This document shows, in pieces, positions 26,101 to 35,019 of a stretch of DNA of 44,570 nucleotides. The DNA comes from Deltaproteobacteria bacterium. Its GTDB lineage: Bacteria > Desulfobacterota_D > UBA1144 > Nemesobacterales > CSP1-2. Numbering within the stretch: position 1 is the stretch's first letter; each line of letters begins with the position of its first letter. The DNA is taken from NCBI GenBank assembly GCA_016187835.1, contig JACPIY010000024.1, positions 1 to 44,570 on the forward strand, given 5' to 3'. The notes below the pieces were generated by a model. The model saw nothing but the letters and a program-made list of their open reading frames with translations. It made no database searches and was not told the origin of the DNA. The position numbers and the translations under genes were made by a program.

Positions 26101-27738
26101 TTATTCTTTAATAAATTTAAACTTTTCTTCTTGACGATGTTCTAACATTTTTGTTAGGAAGAATATGACACCAATCATAATAAAGAAGATAATAGTAATA
26201 AGTGATACAATCTTCGCTGCATACCCTAAAGAAGGGACAAAGGCACTGTGGGATGTATCTTCCATTATCTTGTAAACATGCCAGTTAAGTCTTGAGGAGC
26301 TACGTGCAAATCCCATAAGCCCCATAAGCCAGGTGAATGAGACTGCAATAACGATAAGCATATATTGACTTCTAGGGGGCATATGACCCCATTTTATACT
26401 TCCTATAACATTTGATTTACGATATATCGCTACATCTAGAGGTGTACAAACAATGAATACAAAGAGGACCGCGAGGACTTGATACATCGAATAATTAATC
26501 CTTACGGTTGTTTCGACAAAATATCCTCTAATTCCAAGGAAGATTATATATCCTGCAACTACAGCGATTATCGAGAAGAAAATAAAATTTCCGAGTCTGG
26601 CCCAGGATGTGATTGGGATTTTACCACTACGGCGGTAGATAATAAAGCTCAAAAATGTCGAAAGAATCATAATATTTACTACTGTGTTTTTTGCTGTCAT
26701 TATACCGAGAACACTCAAAATTGGGTGTAGGGTAGCACCGATCTTACGCGCCTCTTCTAATGAAGCAACAAGTGAATGGGGAGTAAACCATATTATAAAG
26801 CATATTGTCATTACTAATAGCAGGGCGGGCACATATTTTCTATATCTTTCAGCACCTTCTATCCTTTCCATTCCAATCCACAAATAATAGTTTATACCAA
26901 GGAAGATCACACCTATTATTATCGCCTGCAATATCCAAAGCCATGAAAGGACTCCCCCCATAAGTGTTATTCCCATCTGCTGGTCGTATTTGTAGATTTC
27001 TAGTCCAAACCAATAACCTGCGAATGGCAATGGTATAAGTGCTGAAACGGCTATGAAGTTTCCAACATAACCCATCCAATCGTAATATTCCCTTTCCTTT
27101 TCATTCTCAGCACTCAGAAAATTTGATGCCGCATACGCAGCCACTATTGCCCCGCCAAATGCCAAGTTTGCAATAAGTCTATGAACATTTAAGGGCCACC
27201 AGCCAGGATTATTTATTGCTTCCCACAAACTATACAATTCCCCGGTTTCTTTAACTCCGGATGGCATCATCATAAATGTAACCCACGCATTTGCTACGAA
27301 CATTATCGCTATACCGAAGCTGTTTAGAAAAAAACCAATGAAAATATGCAGAAGCTTTTTATTCTTTAACCTATCCCATCCATAATAGTAGAGATAGGCC
27401 GCAATAAACTCACCAAAAAATAGCATGGCATAAAATACCATGGTCCCGCCAAAAATCTGGGAAAAATATGAGAAAAACTTTGGATATAGAACGATTATGA
27501 CAAAAAGGAAAATAGCTCCCAAAATCGATGTTAATGAAAGTGAGATAGTTATAAGCCTTGCAAAATCTTTCGCAAGATTATCGTATCTTTCGTCCCCTGT
27601 CTTAAAACCTATGATTTCTACAATTAAAGCAAACGTTGGGACAGCTATTACGAAAGCAGCAAGATTAAGATGTAGCTGAGCAAATACCCATGATATATCC
27701 CTAGAACTAATTCCCCAAATTGTTACATAATCTACCAT
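26101..27738 (-). CDS. Divergent CydA-like (cytochrome bd superfamily) subunit I
   Basis: A 545-residue protein of about 13 helices in the CydA pattern. Conserved features: H23 in QLHLNLAAF (like E. coli H19), E110 ten residues before the GWDRL loop (like E107), NAWVTFMMMPSG, and H186 in NVHRL (the b558 ligand). By eye, F102 stands where E. coli has E99 and K490 where it has E445, two residues tied to hemes d and b595. No CydB follows; cytochrome c genes do. This fits the CydA-like families that pair with cytochromes c rather than classical bd oxidase. The reaction, O2 reduction or other, is unproven. Confidence 0.82.
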   Translation of the reverse strand: MVDYVTIWGISSRDISWVFAQLHLNLAAFVIAVPTFALIVEIIGFKTGDERYDNLAKDFARLITISLSLTSILGAIFLFVIIVLYPKFFSYFSQIFGGTMVFYAMLFFGEFIAAYLYYYGWDRLKNKKLLHIFIGFFLNSFGIAIMFVANAWVTFMMMPSGVKETGELYSLWEAINNPGWWPLNVHRLIANLAFGGAIVAAYAASNFLSAENEKEREYYDWMGYVGNFIAVSALIPLPFAGYWFGLEIYKYDQQMGITLMGGVLSWLWILQAIIIGVIFLGINYYLWIGMERIEGAERYRKYVPALLLVMTICFIIWFTPHSLVASLEEARKIGATLHPILSVLGIMTAKNTVVNIMILSTFLSFIIYRRSGKIPITSWARLGNFIFFSIIAVVAGYIIFLGIRGYFVETTVRINYSMYQVLAVLFVFIVCTPLDVAIYRKSNVIGSIKWGHMPPRSQYMLIVIAVSFTWLMGLMGFARSSSRLNWHVYKIMEDTSHSAFVPSLGYAAKIVSLITIIFFIMIGVIFFLTKMLEHRQEEKFKFIKE

Positions 27739-27761
27739 AGTTACACAAAGTAATTCATAAA

Positions 27762-28823
27762 CTAACTACAACATAAGACGTTGCAAGGCGATTCTACTAA
27801 AAGATTCTCTGCCACCGAACCGATATCAGAGTCAAAAGATTTATGAAGTCCGAAGCGTGAGAAAACTAAAAATGATGCTCCTTCACTTTGAGCAAATTCA
27901 ATTATTTTTTGAAAAGCTATCCCAGCTCTCACTTCGGTTCTTATTTCCATCCCCATCTCTAACGCAATGCTTTCAGCCCTTTTGAGAGCAGATTCATAAA
28001 CTTTCCTAATGCCTTTGTCTACTACCTCATTATGCAGATTCTCCTGTTCCTTTGAATTGAAGAGTTTTTCGCCTTGGAAATTCAAAACCTTTTTTATACT
28101 CTCAAATATGGTAACATGGAGATCAGGGTCATATACGCTGATCGCAAGCAGTTCTGCTTTCAACCAGTCCGCAAGAAGGAACGCTTTCCTGAGTGCTGAG
28201 AATGAAAAATCACTTCCGTCAATAGCTACAACGATCTTCACATCTTCCTTAATTTCGTCTCTTACAAGGATAATATCTTTCCAAATTCTTCTCGCTACTT
28301 TTCTAGCGCATCCACCTATCCTTGGACTTTTGCCTTGTCCATATGAACCCATCATTACGAGGTCGCATCCATCCCGGTTAACATACTTTTCTATTTCTTT
28401 AGCAGGATTTCCATCAATTATCTCACTCTCAAACTCAATCCCACACCTCTCTCCCTTAAGTCTGAGAACATCAAGGAATTCTTCCCCTAAATGTTTAAAA
28501 CTTATGTCCATAATTGCATCATGCTGCTTTTCCATTTTCTCCGTTATTCTTGTTCTGAACCTTTCTGGTAAATATGGTAAAAGAGCTCTGAATCTTTTCC
28601 TGTGAAGTTCAGAATTAAAAACATGTATACCTGAAACTGTATAATTAAAATGTCTTGCCAACCTTACTCCCAAATCTATTGCCATCTCTGATTGTTCAGA
28701 GTTATCAACAGGAATGCATATTCGCTTCCAGCCGATACTCTTGTTGTGATTTGAATTAATCCTCTGTTCTAAAAACACCCTTTCCGCCTCCGGTGTCATA
28801 ATATTTCCCTTTCTCAATTTCAT
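27762..28823 (-). CDS. Tandem universal stress protein (two Usp domains)
   Basis: A 353-residue protein with two UspA folds. The first starts at WKRICIPVDNSEQSEMAI and ends in DLVMMGSYGQGKS. The second starts at VKIVVAIDGSDFSFSALRKA and ends in FLVFSRFGLHKSF. The degenerate glycine-rich ends suggest weak or no ATP binding in the second copy. It lies within the respiratory cluster, 24 and 6 bp from its neighbours, so it is likely co-expressed. Function beyond stress response is unknown. Confidence 0.85.
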   Translation of the reverse strand: MKLRKGNIMTPEAERVFLEQRINSNHNKSIGWKRICIPVDNSEQSEMAIDLGVRLARHFNYTVSGIHVFNSELHRKRFRALLPYLPERFRTRITEKMEKQHDAIMDISFKHLGEEFLDVLRLKGERCGIEFESEIIDGNPAKEIEKYVNRDGCDLVMMGSYGQGKSPRIGGCARKVARRIWKDIILVRDEIKEDVKIVVAIDGSDFSFSALRKAFLLADWLKAELLAISVYDPDLHVTIFESIKKVLNFQGEKLFNSKEQENLHNEVVDKGIRKVYESALKRAESIALEMGMEIRTEVRAGIAFQKIIEFAQSEGASFLVFSRFGLHKSFDSDIGSVAENLLVESPCNVLCCS

Positions 28824-28828
28824 ACCCC

Positions 28829-29647
28829 TTAATCGTTTTTAAATAGGCAATCAAAAAAGTTTTTCTTCCTTTTAAGGGACCTGATGTAACTCACTAGATA
28901 CCAGCGATCCTTCTCGTCCTGAATTGAATCAGCGTAGGAAGGCATTGGGGTTCCATCCATACCAGTCACAATTGTCCTGTATATGTCTGCACTTGAGTCT
29001 CCACATTTAAATACTCCTCTAGTAATGTTAGAAGGCTTAATGCGATTCCCCAAGTCATCTTTGAGTTCCCCGGACTTTGGACCATTCCCTTTTCCCTCAT
29101 GACCATGGCACTCCCAGCATTTATTGGCTTCATATAGCTTCTTTCCTTCTGCAATAGTTTCTGTAGTAACAGGAACTTCTTCAGGGATGATTATTGGCTC
29201 CTCGGGTTCCTCTTCCCTGAATCTTTCAGAGAAGGTTTTTATATATTCAACCAGATTCCATGTATGCATTTCAGAGAGGAGCGGTTTCCATGAAGGCATC
29301 TTAGTACCATGAAACCCCCTTTTGATCGACTTAAAGATATCCTCATCGGTAGGGAGTGAACCCGAAGGGGTACTACGACACTTGTATACTCCTAGTGTGA
29401 AGTCTCTAGGCTTGGGATTTAGCGGATATGCACTTGGTCCCTTTCCATCTCCATTTACAGCATGACACGTAGCACAGGCGTAGTAATAGAGATTGCCTTG
29501 CCCTAGAATTGAATGGAAACCACTTAACCACTCATCAGTTATTCCACCTTTTGTTTCTTCAGCTCCATGCAGATTAGGTAACCTGCTTAGAAACACTATA
29601 TAGCCCAGTACTAATAAGCTGGTCATAAGTAAACAAAATTTAGGCAT
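28829..29647 (-). CDS. Diheme cytochrome c, paralog of the c domains in the EB_dh fusion
   Basis: The frame opens at 29722, but ATG 29647 has a strong ribosome site (GGGAGGT) and gives a normal signal peptide (MPKFCLLMTSLLVLGYIVFL). The heme sites are CATCH and CWECH. Segments such as LPTDEDIFKSIKRG and IYRTIVTGMDGTPMPSY closely parallel PPTDEDLFRMVKKG and IYITLKIGIPGTPMPSF in the 23354-24814 protein, so the two arose by duplication. A Glu/Pro linker joins the two domains. It is a periplasmic electron carrier. Confidence 0.82.
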   Translation of the reverse strand: MPKFCLLMTSLLVLGYIVFLSRLPNLHGAEETKGGITDEWLSGFHSILGQGNLYYYACATCHAVNGDGKGPSAYPLNPKPRDFTLGVYKCRSTPSGSLPTDEDIFKSIKRGFHGTKMPSWKPLLSEMHTWNLVEYIKTFSERFREEEPEEPIIIPEEVPVTTETIAEGKKLYEANKCWECHGHEGKGNGPKSGELKDDLGNRIKPSNITRGVFKCGDSSADIYRTIVTGMDGTPMPSYADSIQDEKDRWYLVSYIRSLKRKKNFFDCLFKND

Positions 29648-29666
29648 TTTACCTCCCTTTTTACCC

Positions 29667-31418
29667 TTAGAAAAACATATGTATTTGAAAGATGAGTTCA
29701 TCGGCACTGCGAACCGGTACATTTACGCTATAAAAGTTACGCCGATAAAATAAACTAAGTTGTAAAAATTGCGTAACAAACGGTTCCACTCCAAAGGAAA
29801 GTCTCTGAGTCTCATCCTTTTTTATATCAGTATCGGGGTCTAATAATTCATAAGTAATTTTAGTATTAAAACCTTTAAAAGCGAGGTAATTTAATTCGGT
29901 CAGTAGTACATGTTGATTCGTGGTTGTTTTGTTTTCTTTATCCCTGTCTCTTATGCGGTCAAACTCTCCTAAAAAAGTGAGTTTCCCGAGGTTAAGTCCG
30001 CCAAAAAAACCGAAAAGGGTAAGAGATGAATTATCCCCACTGTCATATGCGAATGATCCACCTATTCTAAAATTCCTGAATACTAAGGACCCAACAGAAG
30101 AAAACAAACTGGGGTAATCGTCATTAAGCCCATCCGTCAAAGCAAGGCTTAAAGAAAGAGGACCAGGCTCAAGACCTATTTCGACCCCTTCCTTGCTAAT
30201 GTTATAGTTAAAACCAGTTTCCTGTCTGATAAATGCCGAATCGTCTAAGATCCTGAGTCCATATGGTGGTAATAAATTACCCCCCTTAAAATAAGCGTTT
30301 AATATAGGAAACCTTATGAGTCCATAAATCTCTCTATTAGAAACTCCGGGGGCAACCCTCTCATCGAGGTAAAATTGCAGATATTCCCCAATTAGATTGC
30401 CTAATAGATATAAATTTGCTTCCCTGGTTCTAAATTCATTTTGGGTTTTGTCTTGTTCTCCCCTCGTTCGTGTGACATTGTCAAACCTGAAGTCGGATCC
30501 AAAGGAAATAAATTTACCGATAGATGGATTGAAAAAGGTTGAAGTATCTGCAGGTTCACTTAACCGTGCCTCCTTTCGGCATTCTTCGTGTAGATCTTTG
30601 AGCTTTTCCTGGCGCTTTGCTCTAAGCTGATTCACCTCTGTTTGTCGAGCTTTCTCGGCTGCTTTGATGTTCTTTTTGCAATCAGCTATCAACTGATTGG
30701 GATATTTTGGTTTGCAAAAAGACGACATAAGTTCTGGATCACCACAAGCTGCTCTAAACTCATCTTGTTTATTGCAATAAAAACTGATCTGCTCTTGCCC
30801 TATAGCACAAAAATTTCTCAACGCCAGGCGAGTAGGATCCAATATACTCTCTGCATCCAGGTAATCGGGATCTGGATTAGCCTCAAAATTTCTGTTACAA
30901 AAATTTCTAAACTGAGGCTCTTTCTCGCAGGCAAATTGAAACTTCTTTTTGTCCACCGCACAAGCAGCTTCAATCTGCTCAATTTCGCAAAAAGGTTCAA
31001 GGTATTCCTCAGGCACATTCTCGCAAATATTTTCCACATTCGTGAGTTCTATTTCGGCATTTATTATATCTTTTGCTAACTTTTCCAATTCTGGGTTTAA
31101 CCGAGTATCCTCAAGGCATGTTTCAAGTTCGTCATCCGAGCGCGTATCGTCACGATCAAACGGTATTGTTTGAAGCCATTCTAAGTCTTTCGGTGAGATT
31201 GTCTTTATCGGAAGGTCAATTTGGGAATATATTCTACCAAACCTGTTTCTCATTCCACCCCCTGTAGGATTCACATGACATTGACTGCACTTATAACCCT
31301 CACGCACCGCCATATAAGGCTCTGCTATAGATTCATTTGTCTTAAAGATAATAATAATGATAAAAAATAGACTAAAATGTATTACGGTCACACAAAATAC
31401 AAATATTTTGCTATTCAA
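29667..31418 (-). CDS. Outer-membrane barrel with an N-terminal c-heme site and a Cys-rich helical insert
   Basis: A 583-residue protein starting at TTG 31418 after AAAGGAGG. The mature N-terminus carries CSQCHVNPTGGGMRNRFG, a motif seen at the front of some heme-associated outer-membrane proteins. Residues about 100-280 hold some 14 Cys in AC, FC and YC pairs in a helical stretch that ends in a charged coiled coil (EKARQTEVNQLRAKRQEK). Residues about 300-583 are beta strands ending in IQIHMFF, an outer-membrane barrel signature. It may bring electrons to or from the barrel pore. Confidence 0.78.
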   Translation of the reverse strand: MNSKIFVFCVTVIHFSLFFIIIIIFKTNESIAEPYMAVREGYKCSQCHVNPTGGGMRNRFGRIYSQIDLPIKTISPKDLEWLQTIPFDRDDTRSDDELETCLEDTRLNPELEKLAKDIINAEIELTNVENICENVPEEYLEPFCEIEQIEAACAVDKKKFQFACEKEPQFRNFCNRNFEANPDPDYLDAESILDPTRLALRNFCAIGQEQISFYCNKQDEFRAACGDPELMSSFCKPKYPNQLIADCKKNIKAAEKARQTEVNQLRAKRQEKLKDLHEECRKEARLSEPADTSTFFNPSIGKFISFGSDFRFDNVTRTRGEQDKTQNEFRTREANLYLLGNLIGEYLQFYLDERVAPGVSNREIYGLIRFPILNAYFKGGNLLPPYGLRILDDSAFIRQETGFNYNISKEGVEIGLEPGPLSLSLALTDGLNDDYPSLFSSVGSLVFRNFRIGGSFAYDSGDNSSLTLFGFFGGLNLGKLTFLGEFDRIRDRDKENKTTTNQHVLLTELNYLAFKGFNTKITYELLDPDTDIKKDETQRLSFGVEPFVTQFLQLSLFYRRNFYSVNVPVRSADELIFQIHMFF

Positions 31419-31439
31419 ATCAAATGCCTCCTTTAAGTT

Positions 31440-31913
31440 TTAATTATTTGGAGCACCTAAATCAATCCATTCCATTATTAGCATGATTTCGTCCTCGCTT
31501 AAAAAAGGTCCACCTAGAGGCATTCTCTCGCCAACTCGAGGAATTCCTGATCCCAGAGGACATCCTGAAATTTTCTCTACAAGGTAACTGCCACCTTCGC
31601 AGGGATCCGAATTACCAGGATTAACCCTAAGGTCTGGAGTAACTTCGTTACTTTCAACATCAACTAAGTTATCGAAGGAGAATTGCGCCTGTAGGTCTAA
31701 TCCTTGTGGTGCCCCTGCCCCTGCATGGCATATAATACAATTATCATCAAAGATAGGTTGGATATTAGCAGAAAAGCTTATAGCGCCATCAGGTGGTGTA
31801 GGTAAAGGTTCAAATGGTTCTTCATCTCCCAAACAGCCAGCAATGCTAATGGCTACTGCCACAATACATAGAGCTAAGAACACTATACTCAAGATTGTTC
31901 CTTTTTGAGTCAA
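31440..31913 (-). CDS. Monoheme c-type lipoprotein
   Basis: A 157-residue protein starting at TTG 31913 after AGGAGGT. The lipobox is AISIAGC, followed by an acidic Pro-rich linker. The heme site CIICHAGAGAPQGLDL is followed by a possible Met ligand in ERMPLGGPFLSEDE. It is first in the packed run down to 21383. A damaged paralog lies at 34601-35007. It probably docks at the heme-bearing barrel encoded next. Confidence 0.78.
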   Translation of the reverse strand: MTQKGTILSIVFLALCIVAVAISIAGCLGDEEPFEPLPTPPDGAISFSANIQPIFDDNCIICHAGAGAPQGLDLQAQFSFDNLVDVESNEVTPDLRVNPGNSDPCEGGSYLVEKISGCPLGSGIPRVGERMPLGGPFLSEDEIMLIMEWIDLGAPNN

Positions 31914-31976
31914 GCTTTACCTCCTAGCCTAGCTTGTGTTTATATACGATAAGCCGCATGATCCTCTTTGGCCTTG

Positions 31977-32405
31977 CTACATACCTATTTTTATTTTTTC
32001 TCCTGCCTCATCCATTATCTCAGGGGTAATCTCTCTATAACCCCTTTCCCTAGCATAATCCTCAATAACCTTCTTAGCCCTCGGTCTTACAAAATTCGGG
32101 ATCTTTTCTAAACGCTTTTCAGCTTCTTCTGTCCAGATAACCTCTTCCTCTTCAGGGTGGAATAATCCTTCTCTCTGTTTGGCGAGGGTTGTCCTTACCT
32201 GCTCAAAGGGCTCAGGGGGAACAGTTCTGCCTCCAAGCCTCACACCCAAAGCCCTTACAACCTGCGTTTCCTGTGGATTGGTTAAAAGGGCAATCCCCTT
32301 CCGGCACTTAGGACATATAAAGGTTACAGATAGGGACCCTTTCTCAGGGCCCTCTGCCTCAACAAACTCCATCGCCTCATCACACTCTAAGCAGAGATAT
32401 TTCAT
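31977..32405 (-). CDS. Zinc-ribbon protein with C-terminal PCP_red domain
   Basis: A 142-residue protein. The N-terminus has CLECDE and CPKCRK pairs (a zinc ribbon); the C-terminus (VIWTEEAEKRLEKIPNFVR then KKVIEDYARERGYREITPE) is a PCP_red domain like that at the end of the 21383-22654 radical SAM protein. It overlaps the Mrp gene by 4 bp. Two PCP_red proteins bracketing one cytochrome cluster suggest a shared role, perhaps in FeS or heme assembly, but no function is established. Confidence 0.72.
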   Translation of the reverse strand: MKYLCLECDEAMEFVEAEGPEKGSLSVTFICPKCRKGIALLTNPQETQVVRALGVRLGGRTVPPEPFEQVRTTLAKQREGLFHPEEEEVIWTEEAEKRLEKIPNFVRPRAKKVIEDYARERGYREITPEIMDEAGEKIKIGM

Positions 32406-33307
32406 TTATTTCTCCCTAAGAAACCATTTATTTTCGCACTAATCTCTATAAATGTTTTCCCAGCGGATGAATCGCTGTATTCTAAAACGAAGGGCACGCC
32501 CTTATCCGAAGAAATAGAGATTCTAGGGTCAAATGGTATCCTTCCAAGATAGGGAATGCCCATCTGATCCGCCATTTTTTTCCCATCATAAATGGTTTTA
32601 AAAAGGTCTCCCACTTGACCGCAGTTCAGGCATATATATCCCACCATATTTTCAATAAGACCGACCACCGGAATTCCAAGCGCTTTGGCGGTGACGGCAG
32701 ATTTTTTAACCACAAAGTGAGATACTTCTGTAGGGATTGTGACTAGAACAACTCCATCTAGGTTAGGGAGCAACTGAGCCACGTTAGGGAGCTTCTCGAC
32801 GCCAGCCGGAAGGTCAATAAAGAGAGAATTAAGCTCACCCCACTCAGTGTCAGAAAGAAATTCTCTTAGGGTGCTTACCTCCATTGTACCTCGCCATATG
32901 AAGGCAGCCTCTTGACTAGGGGCATCCCAAACTACAGGGGTTTCATCACTGGGCAAGAGAAGGTCCATAGACATAACCTTAATATTTAAGGGTCCAACAG
33001 CGGGGGAGACACCATTCTCACCAATTTTCAGATGCTGTCCCTGCACACCCATCATCTTCGCAATTGAGGGTCCGTTGATATCTGCATCTAAGACACCTAC
33101 TGTATATTCCTGCATGGAGAAAGCAGAAGCTAGGTTTACAGTTACGGCACTTTTTCCGACCCCACCTTTTCCGCTTATTACAGCCACCTTGTGTTTGACC
33201 TTCTCCATCCTGGACCTTAAACGCTCAATCTGCTGGGTGACCTGACCCACTATATTTGACCCGCCATCACCTATAATATCCTTATACTCTTTATACTCTT
33301 TGCGCAT
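32402..33307 (-). CDS. mrp: Mrp/NBP35-family P-loop ATPase, FeS cluster carrier
   Basis: A 301-residue protein with a deviant Walker A GKGGVGKS (about 46-53), the switch region DADINGPSIAKMMG, and a CLNCG pair near residue 225, where Mrp proteins bind a bridging [4Fe-4S] cluster. The family delivers FeS clusters to target enzymes in the cytoplasm. It shares an operon with the zinc-ribbon/PCP_red protein. Confidence 0.88.
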   Translation of the reverse strand: MRKEYKEYKDIIGDGGSNIVGQVTQQIERLRSRMEKVKHKVAVISGKGGVGKSAVTVNLASAFSMQEYTVGVLDADINGPSIAKMMGVQGQHLKIGENGVSPAVGPLNIKVMSMDLLLPSDETPVVWDAPSQEAAFIWRGTMEVSTLREFLSDTEWGELNSLFIDLPAGVEKLPNVAQLLPNLDGVVLVTIPTEVSHFVVKKSAVTAKALGIPVVGLIENMVGYICLNCGQVGDLFKTIYDGKKMADQMGIPYLGRIPFDPRISISSDKGVPFVLEYSDSSAGKTFIEISAKINGFLGRNK

Positions 33308-33346
33308 TCCTTCTCATCTCCACTCACAACTACAAAGGAGGAATAT

Positions 33347-33375
33347 AAGCCCCCAGGAATGAGTATTGGGGGCTT
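33347..33375 (-). terminator. Hairpin after the EB_dh lipoprotein gene
   Basis: A perfect 9-bp inverted repeat, AAGCCCCCA and TGGGGGCTT, with an 11-base loop, 18 bp after the stop of the 33394-34539 gene. No run of T follows on the minus strand, so termination may be partial or the hairpin may act on RNA processing. Confidence 0.55.
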
Positions 33376-33393
33376 TCCCGGATTTATTTATTA

Positions 33394-34539
33394 TTATGGG
33401 AGAAACGGCACTGCCAGATCACAGTCTCCAACCGGGCAATCTGGAGGAATCTCATCATCAAAGAGGAAAAATACATTTGCACTGGGGTCGGTCTCAGCCA
33501 TAAAGGCTGGGAGTTTGGTCGAATCAACAGTCTGCTCGTTCTTGCTTGCTATCTTCTTGGTTGCCGAATCATCCTGTCTACACGGAGTATTGGGGCACTT
33601 GCTTGGATCTGGGTCTAACCGTTGGTCGTCTGCAAATCCCGCGGGGTTGGTTCTTGCCGCCTTCCAGTGCCAAAGGTCCGCCCTTCCGTCCGCATTGTTG
33701 CTCCGCATCCGATCATCATGGCAGAGGGCAAAGCACCCTGACGTTTCAAAATCCTGAGCATTGATATTCCACCATATAGCAATTCTATCCTCGTCAAACT
33801 TGCCTGGTTCTCCACCCATTACATTGGCCACCCCCTGTTTCCGCTCCCAAATGGTATTATCGGGTCCTATAAACTCCCAATGCTCCTTTAAATTGTCTTC
33901 AATGCTATTAGGGTCGGGCGCTTCAACACACAGGTAGAAGTTTTCGCTATCGAAAGCCGCCCTAAGTGTGAGTTGAGGCACACTGGTGGGGTTGATGGGG
34001 TTAGTCACAAGAGTGGCTCCTGTAAATTCGCCACAGTCCGAAGGGGTTTCCTGCTTAGCCTCCAGGTCTGCTTCAGAGGCTTCATTCCCAAGGGTATATG
34101 CGGTTAAATCCTGCGTAGTCATTACAGGCGCGGACGCACTCATTGGCGGGGCTGCCCCAGTATTATCAAGGTAGGCTATGCTAAAGTGATAGAGGTTTGC
34201 CGGACTTGTAAAGTCAAACTGGACATCTTCCTCTGGGAATCCTGTCGTGAGGGATCTAGTAAACATCACAGTCCATTTCCCACTCCCAGCGGTATAGGTG
34301 CCTTTTGCGTGAACATCCGCTATGCTCCCCAAAGGGTTACTCGTTAACACAAAACCAGGAATAATATCACCTGGTTGAAAGCCTCCTGGAGGCGGAGTTG
34401 GTGTAGGCTGGGGTCCTCCCCCTCCGTCATCATCACCGCAGCTTCCTATGAAGAGACCGAGGGTAAGCACTGCAACAAGTAGGAACAAGAAACCAGTATT
34501 TATGACCCTTTTTACTAAAATTTGTCTCTTTAATTCCAT
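33394..34539 (-). CDS. EB_dh-domain lipoprotein with a CX3CH heme site
   Basis: A 381-residue protein with lipobox LFIGSC (Cys 34) and an Asp/Gly- then Pro-rich linker. The long beta-rich body resembles the heme-b-binding EB_dh domain (RIAIWWNINAQDF, DLWHWKAARTNPAGFADDQ). A motif CFALCH near residue 270 has the CX3CH spacing and could bind a c heme. Further Cys pairs (CPNTPC, CPVGDC) lie near the C-terminus. No catalytic molybdenum subunit is present. It may be a surface or periplasmic electron-transfer protein. Confidence 0.72.
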   Translation of the reverse strand: MELKRQILVKRVINTGFLFLLVAVLTLGLFIGSCGDDDGGGGPQPTPTPPPGGFQPGDIIPGFVLTSNPLGSIADVHAKGTYTAGSGKWTVMFTRSLTTGFPEEDVQFDFTSPANLYHFSIAYLDNTGAAPPMSASAPVMTTQDLTAYTLGNEASEADLEAKQETPSDCGEFTGATLVTNPINPTSVPQLTLRAAFDSENFYLCVEAPDPNSIEDNLKEHWEFIGPDNTIWERKQGVANVMGGEPGKFDEDRIAIWWNINAQDFETSGCFALCHDDRMRSNNADGRADLWHWKAARTNPAGFADDQRLDPDPSKCPNTPCRQDDSATKKIASKNEQTVDSTKLPAFMAETDPSANVFFLFDDEIPPDCPVGDCDLAVPFLP

Positions 34540-34600
34540 AATTTCTCCCTCCTTTTTAAGTTTTTTAAAAATATTTTGGTTGTATCCTCACCTCCTTTCT

Positions 34601-35007
34601 TCAGTTATTTGGGGCACCTTCCTCAATCCACTCTATAATTAATTGATTTCCTCATCGCTTAGGAAAGGTGGTCCGTCAAGGGGCATCCTTCCGCCGAAAC
34701 TCGGCATCCCAGGAGTAGAGGGGCCTCCTGCAATCTTTTCCACTATCTCACTACCTTCACTGCTACCTAGGCCTGTTTCACAGGGCGTTCTTGGATCCCC
34801 AGGCTTTACCCTCATGTGGCTTACAAATTCAACGCTTGGTTGATTAACCAAGTTGCTGAATGAAAGCCCCTCGCTTAGATCCAGTCCCAATGGTGCACTA
34901 GCCCCAGAGTGACACCTTATGCAGTTTGCATTAAAGATTGGCTGAATGTCTTCTGAAAATCTGACTTCTTCAGAAGTAGCGCTTAAACCTTTTTCCTTTA
35001 GTTTCAT
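34601..35007 (-). pseudogene. Damaged monoheme cytochrome c gene, paralog of 31440-31913
   Basis: From ATG 35007 the frame reads a heme domain (CIRCHSGASAPLGLDL, RMPLDGPPFLSDEEIN) and stops at 34639. Shifted by one base it continues as LIIEWIEEGAPNN to a TGA at 34601-34603, matching LIMEWIDLGAPNN of the paralog. One base is therefore missing near 34642. The signal peptide and lipobox of the paralog are also absent, so the protein could not be exported for heme attachment. Confidence 0.72.
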
Positions 35008-35019
35008 GGCTGAACGCCT

